This document shows, one piece after another, positions 59,868 to 64,000 of a stretch of 64,000 bases of DNA. The DNA comes from Bilabrum cf. latius (Eukaryota > Bigyra: Bicosoecida > Bigyra > Bicosoecida), in assembly GCA_965178125.1 (NCBI GenBank), contig OZ237740.1, positions 1 to 64,000 on the forward strand. The letters are read 5' to 3'. The position numbers were made by a program, and so were the translations under genes. Below the pieces are notes generated by a model that was not told the origin of the DNA, ran no database searches, and worked only from the letters and a program-made list of their open reading frames with translations. Each line of letters begins with the position of its first letter. Positions within the stretch are counted from its first letter, which is position 1.

Positions 59868-62800
59868 TTACCGTGATCCAGCGTCCTATTTCGATGAAAC
59901 CCGCCGCCGCCTCGATGTCACACGGCCTGCCGATACGGATGTGTCGCCCTTCCCTTGGTCCGATCCTCCAGCTACTCTACTGGTCTGATCGTCTGCATCT
60001 CCACCATTCAAGTGTTCAGCTGATTCAGCCCCTGACTCGATGGAACCGGCCGCAGCTCCCTCACCGCCGCCCCCTTTACCGCGATCCTGCCCTTCCGGAC
60101 ATCCTGGCCCATCCACACCCCCGTCTGCGACCGCCAGCTCAGGACAACGCTCCATCAGCTGGGCTCGCACCCACGCGCGCAGGTCCTCCCGCGCAGAACC
60201 CCCCGTCCCCCTCCTCCGGTAGAACAGCAAGTAGGCCCCAGCCCCCAGCCGCTGAAGGCGCCCCGCCACGGCCTCCTCCTCCAGAGCAGCAGAGGCAGCT
60301 GCCTGAGCTGCCGCTGTGTGTTCCTTTGCGACGCGCTCCCCGTCACCATCTGCGCGAGAGCCATACCCCTCCCGTCCCGAACCATCCTTCCGGCCATCCG
60401 CAGTGGAGGGAGAAGTGGCCTTGTCACCGCTGCGGCCCTCCGAGGACCGGGCCCGCCTCCTGGCACCACCGTGCGATGCACCCTCCTCGGCCCTCACCAG
60501 CCGGGCAGCTGCTTCATGCGCAGGTTCCTCCCAGCCGTCGAGCAGCTGGCGCCGCGCATGCAGCGGAACCTCCTGCCAGCCGGGAAACCGCTTCATCAGC
60601 CTGCGCTCGTCCACGGCCAGCTGGTCCTCGCGCTCGGCATCCACCCGGCCCACGTAGTCGTCGTCACATTCCCACCACGTGCCGGTGACTGCGGAGCGCA
60701 CGAACGCCGTGTAGTGCCCCCGGGAAATCGTTTTCCCCGCGTGGCACACAATCCCGGCCAGGTCATACACTGGGTTCTGCGCCTCCGCGAGCTCTGCGGA
60801 AGCTGCGGCGCCGCGCGCGTGTCCCAGCCTCGTCGAACCGGCGCCCCTGAGCACGGGCGCGGCCGGGCCTGGGTCTCTGACCCCCGCGGCCACTAGGGCC
60901 TGCCTGGCGTCCAGCACTCTCGGGAAATTGATTTTCCGGTCGTTCTTGAGCATGCTCCCGTCCTCGCAGTACTTGAAGCGGACCAGGTTCACCACGAGCA
61001 GCGGCGGCAGCACCACTGGCCGCAGCCTCTTGAGCGCCCTCACCTTCTTGTCGCAGGAGGAGCACCGCCACTGGGCGTCCTCGTCCAGCCTCTCCCAGTG
61101 GCACATGCGGTTGAGGCAGTGCTGCAGGGAGGGCACCTCGGGGGCCACCGGGGCGCGGAGGGGTCCTGACCGGGCATCCAGCACGATCTCGGGGCGCCCA
61201 GTCGCGGCTGAGGCCAGGCGGATGGGAGCACCGGGCCCGGAACCAGCCCCCTTCTCGTGTCCTGGCTAGCGGGCCAGCAACGGGTGCGACGGGCAATCAT
61301 CCCCAGCACTTGTCCCCGACCCGCTGTCCCAACGGCCTGTGCTCCTCGACTGCCTCCTGGCCCCGCTTTGACCGCGGCTCGCTGCCCCATCGCTCGCCTC
61401 AGTCACCCCACTCCCGCCTTGAGCTTCCGCCCGAGGTAACCTCCCGTGCTCCGTCAGCACGCTCTGCACGCTCTCAGCCAGCACGTCACCCTCCCACTTG
61501 CCATCCCTTGAACCGTCGCCGGGCCTGCCTGGCCTCGACCTGGGCCGACCGCTGCCCCCCGCACCAGCCCTTGCTATACCACCCCCTCCCACCCCCCCCT
61601 CCACTGCTAGCGGCCCCTCGTGGCTCTCCGGGTCAAGGGCAGGGAGTCGCTCCCACGGCGGAGGTAGGGGGTCAGTCGCACCGTCCGAGCCATTCCGTCC
61701 ACCTCTTCCGCGCCCTCCTACTCCGCTGCCGGCCTCCTCCTCCTCCTCTTCTTCCTCCTCCTCCAACCCTGGCACGTGCCCCCCGCCGGCCCCCGCCGCA
61801 GCCACCTCGTCTGCCTTGTCCCCGGCCCCGACTCGAAGCGCCACAAACGGAGGAGAGTATTGGCCGAGGATCGCCGCAGTCTCGCCGAGGGTGCGCGGCA
61901 TGCTGTACCACAGCGCAATGAGAGCATCCCGGTCCGAGAGTTCGCCGGGGTGCCTGGGGGTCGTCACCTCCAGCCTGTGAACAATTGCCCGCGCAAGCAC
62001 CGCGAGCTCCTCGGCCTCGACGAGAGCCTTGCGAGAGTCCGGCGGCAGGTCGTGCACGTCCTGCTCCAGGACGACCGTCTCAGTCTCGGCTGCCCGCGCC
62101 GCCGCCACTGCCGCGGCTACGATTCGCGGTTTGCGCGGACCCGGTTCTATCTTGTCAAGCAGATCTAGCACATCTCCGGCAACCACGGGAAGCTCTGACG
62201 TCTCACCCTCCCCTGCATCCACCCCACGGGACACGCCCGATTCACCCCTTCCTCTCCTAGAGTTGTCAGCGCTGCTTGCCACAGAGTTGGCTCCTGAAGT
62301 GGCTTTGCTGTTGCCACCCCCACCTCCACTACCACCACTACTGCCGCCCATTCGCCGCCGCCGCCGCCGCCTGCTCGCCGCAGAGGCTGCATCGCCACCA
62401 TCCTGGGCACTATCGCTTGCCTTGGGCCTCTAGCTTTTCTCTCTTTCTTGCTGCAGCTGTTCGTAGTACCTCTGTGCCTCTTTAGAGTGGGTCCCTGCAG
62501 CCCAGCTGCCTGCGGGCATGGGCAGGTCGGTGGGCAGCGGCCTGAGCCCAATCGACTTCCGGGTCATTTCCACCGTGTCTGTCGCTTGGGGAATCTTCGC
62601 GCCAGCATTACGCGGCGACAGGTTCAGTCTACGCCTCATATCTGCGTACGCCCGCTCGCATGCCTCTGCCTCTGCCCTCGTCCTAGCCACCCTCCTGTGG
62701 TCGGCATCTACCTCCTACACCTGCCTAGCATGCAGTGCCCTGATGCGCTGCAACTGGCGTAAGGCAACCCTGTCGATGGCGCGGGCTGTGGCGGGCTGAT

Positions 62801-64000
62801 TTACGTGCTGGTGATCCAACACCACCTCCTGCACCACCGGCACCACGTCGGATTCACCTGCCATCGAGCCACCGAGAGCCATGCACACCTGCCCTCTCGT
62901 GGGGAGCAGCTCGCTAGTTTGCATCTCGGGAGTGACGTAGGGGTCACGGATGGCGAGAACTTCGACAGGGCCGAACTCGACCGACTCTGCCTCTTGATCG
63001 TGGTCCGTTGTGCCATCACGATGCACCTTGGCTCTCGCGGACAGCAGGTCCAGAGGGTGCATGCGAGCCTGTTCCTCCTCCTCTTTCGAGCCCCGTGCAG
63101 CGCCATTCAGGGAGCCATTGGCTCCGCTGGGAGCATCAGACTAGATCCGAGAGCGGAAGCTGGAGATGGGCATGGCAGTACCCAGCTTGCGGAGTCCTGG
63201 GCTCGGAGTGGCTCCAGCTTTGGCCTGCCTGTCCTCGTGGCCAGCAGCGGCTCGCACGGCTTCCTCTATTCCAGCGATACCATCCTCCTCTTGCGATCTC
63301 GGACGGATTCGTCCGGCCCGTCCTGCCCTCTCAGGGGGGCGCACCGGTGACATCTCCACGACCACGTCCACTGGGGTCACCGGGGCAGCTGGGCCCCTCT
63401 CCTTGGGCGCATCAATGTGCCTCGCTGGGGGACGCACGGTCCTGCACCGCTCTTCCCAGGCATGCGCCACTGCAAGTAGCTCCATTTCAGTTGTGAAGGC
63501 CGTGACACGGGCCATGTAGGGCATTCCGGCCTTCAGCTGCTTTTCCCCGTACAGTGGCTGGCCGTCGCAGTGCCCAGCGTACTCGACCTGACGCAGCATC
63601 GCCTCTCGTAGCCTCCAGACGCGCACGCGGTGTCGAATCGGTACCCAACTGTGCTGCCCAGGAAGACCACCGGTGCACGGATACAGATCCTGCGAGCTTG
63701 TGCCGGCAGTACGATCATCGTTGGCGCCCGTAGCTGTTGCCGCGGCGCTGTCCATCGCCTTTCCGGACCTGCCGCCTGCGCCCACTGCAGGCAATCTGCG
63801 CCCAGTTAATGCAGCGTTTGGGTTAGCCGAGGCCTGCACAATGATGGGCCCCCTATCCATGGCGAGATCAACCGCATCGCTGTCCATGAGCCCCCTGTAG
63901 CCCCTATTTCGCACCCCTGGAGGCTGGAAGGCGTATAGCTCCACTTCCCGTGCAGGCAGCCCCACTCGCCTGCGAAGGCACGCAAGCAGCTCCCTCATGT
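59868..64000 (-). CDS. Second ubiquitin-specific protease, C-terminal part (runs off window)
   Basis: The frame enters from the right edge and is open to TAA 59868-59870, crossing TAG at 63141, 62715, 62430, 61266 and 59886. The USP finger region is visible (CHWERLDEDAQWRCSSC, a CxxC zinc pair), then LLVVNLVRFKY with KINFP downstream, and the His box YDLAGIVCHAGKTISRGHYTAF with WWECDDD (about 60,650-60,790). The Cys box is not in the window and must lie beyond 64000. About 900 residues of Gly/Ser/Glu-rich low-complexity sequence with some helical parts (61,270-63,990) separate the window edge from the finger, an unusually long insertion. The stop is the only plausible TAA in the window; reading through it would add nine residues to a TGA. 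Confidence 0.85.

Noticed and set aside
2749-64000. UAG meaning leucine, glutamate or another residue
   Set aside because: The UAP1 FFQQG and RT motif B columns favour Gln. The USP site at 45001 (before GIVIHRG) is a variable column and does not discriminate, but it does not contradict Gln.
1-64000. CRISPR arrays, operons or prokaryotic promoters
   Set aside because: No spaced direct repeats of CRISPR form exist, and introns, telomeres and protein families show a eukaryotic nucleus.

Overview
This is one end of a nuclear chromosome from a eukaryotic microbe. It opens with CCCTAA (TTAGGG-type) telomere repeats, and its genes have GT-AG introns mostly 92-97 nt long. The proteins are eukaryotic: CAND1, ribosomal protein eL36, UDP-GlcNAc pyrophosphorylase, two ubiquitin-specific proteases, a CCP5-type tubulin carboxypeptidase, a RING-H2 protein and a tetraspanin-like protein. 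Coding DNA is GC-rich; intergenic DNA is richer in AT. I cannot place the lineage from this window. A CCP5 homologue would fit a flagellated organism, but that is inference.

The main result is a variant genetic code. Nearly every protein gene here is broken in the standard code by in-frame TAG codons, roughly one hundred in total, while no in-frame TAA or TGA interrupts the same reading frames. Conserved positions show that TAG means glutamine. In UAP1, TAG stands for the first Gln of the conserved FFQQG segment. In the reverse transcriptase it stands for the Gln of the QG-x-PLSP motif. Genes end almost only in TGA. One may end in TAA. If TAG is read as a stop, the window dissolves into dozens of false short ORFs. 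Read as Gln, it resolves into about 16 long genes.

Layout. Positions 1-546: terminal telomere, directly abutting a minus-strand gene that lost its 3' end to it. 2749-4302: a basic/acidic low-complexity protein. 4610-6244: a 155-bp satellite. 6310-8442: a 2.1-kb interstitial telomere array in the same orientation as the end. 8450-8664: a 43-bp-unit minisatellite. From 9658 onward there is ordinary gene-rich sequence: a coiled-coil protein (-), UAP1 (+), a HAD phosphatase (+), a tetraspanin/adhesin-like membrane protein (-), eL36 (+), a pantetheine-phosphate adenylyltransferase-like protein (-), CAND1 (+), an unknown protein (-), an intact non-LTR retrotransposon with a restriction-like endonuclease (-), a giant USP of about 4,190 residues (+), a CCP5-like carboxypeptidase with a very long tail (-), a RING-H2 protein (+), a large polytopic membrane protein with a Cys-rich domain (-), and the C-terminal part of a second USP (-) that runs off the right edge.

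Several genes belong to the ubiquitin/NEDD8 system (CAND1, two USPs, RING-H2), but they lie on both strands and nothing indicates operon-like control. The retrotransposon uses the same altered code, so it has lived in this nucleus or a relative with the same code. The stacked left end (telomere, gene block, satellite, telomere) looks like a subtelomeric block added outside an older chromosome end, or an assembly join; sequence alone cannot separate these.
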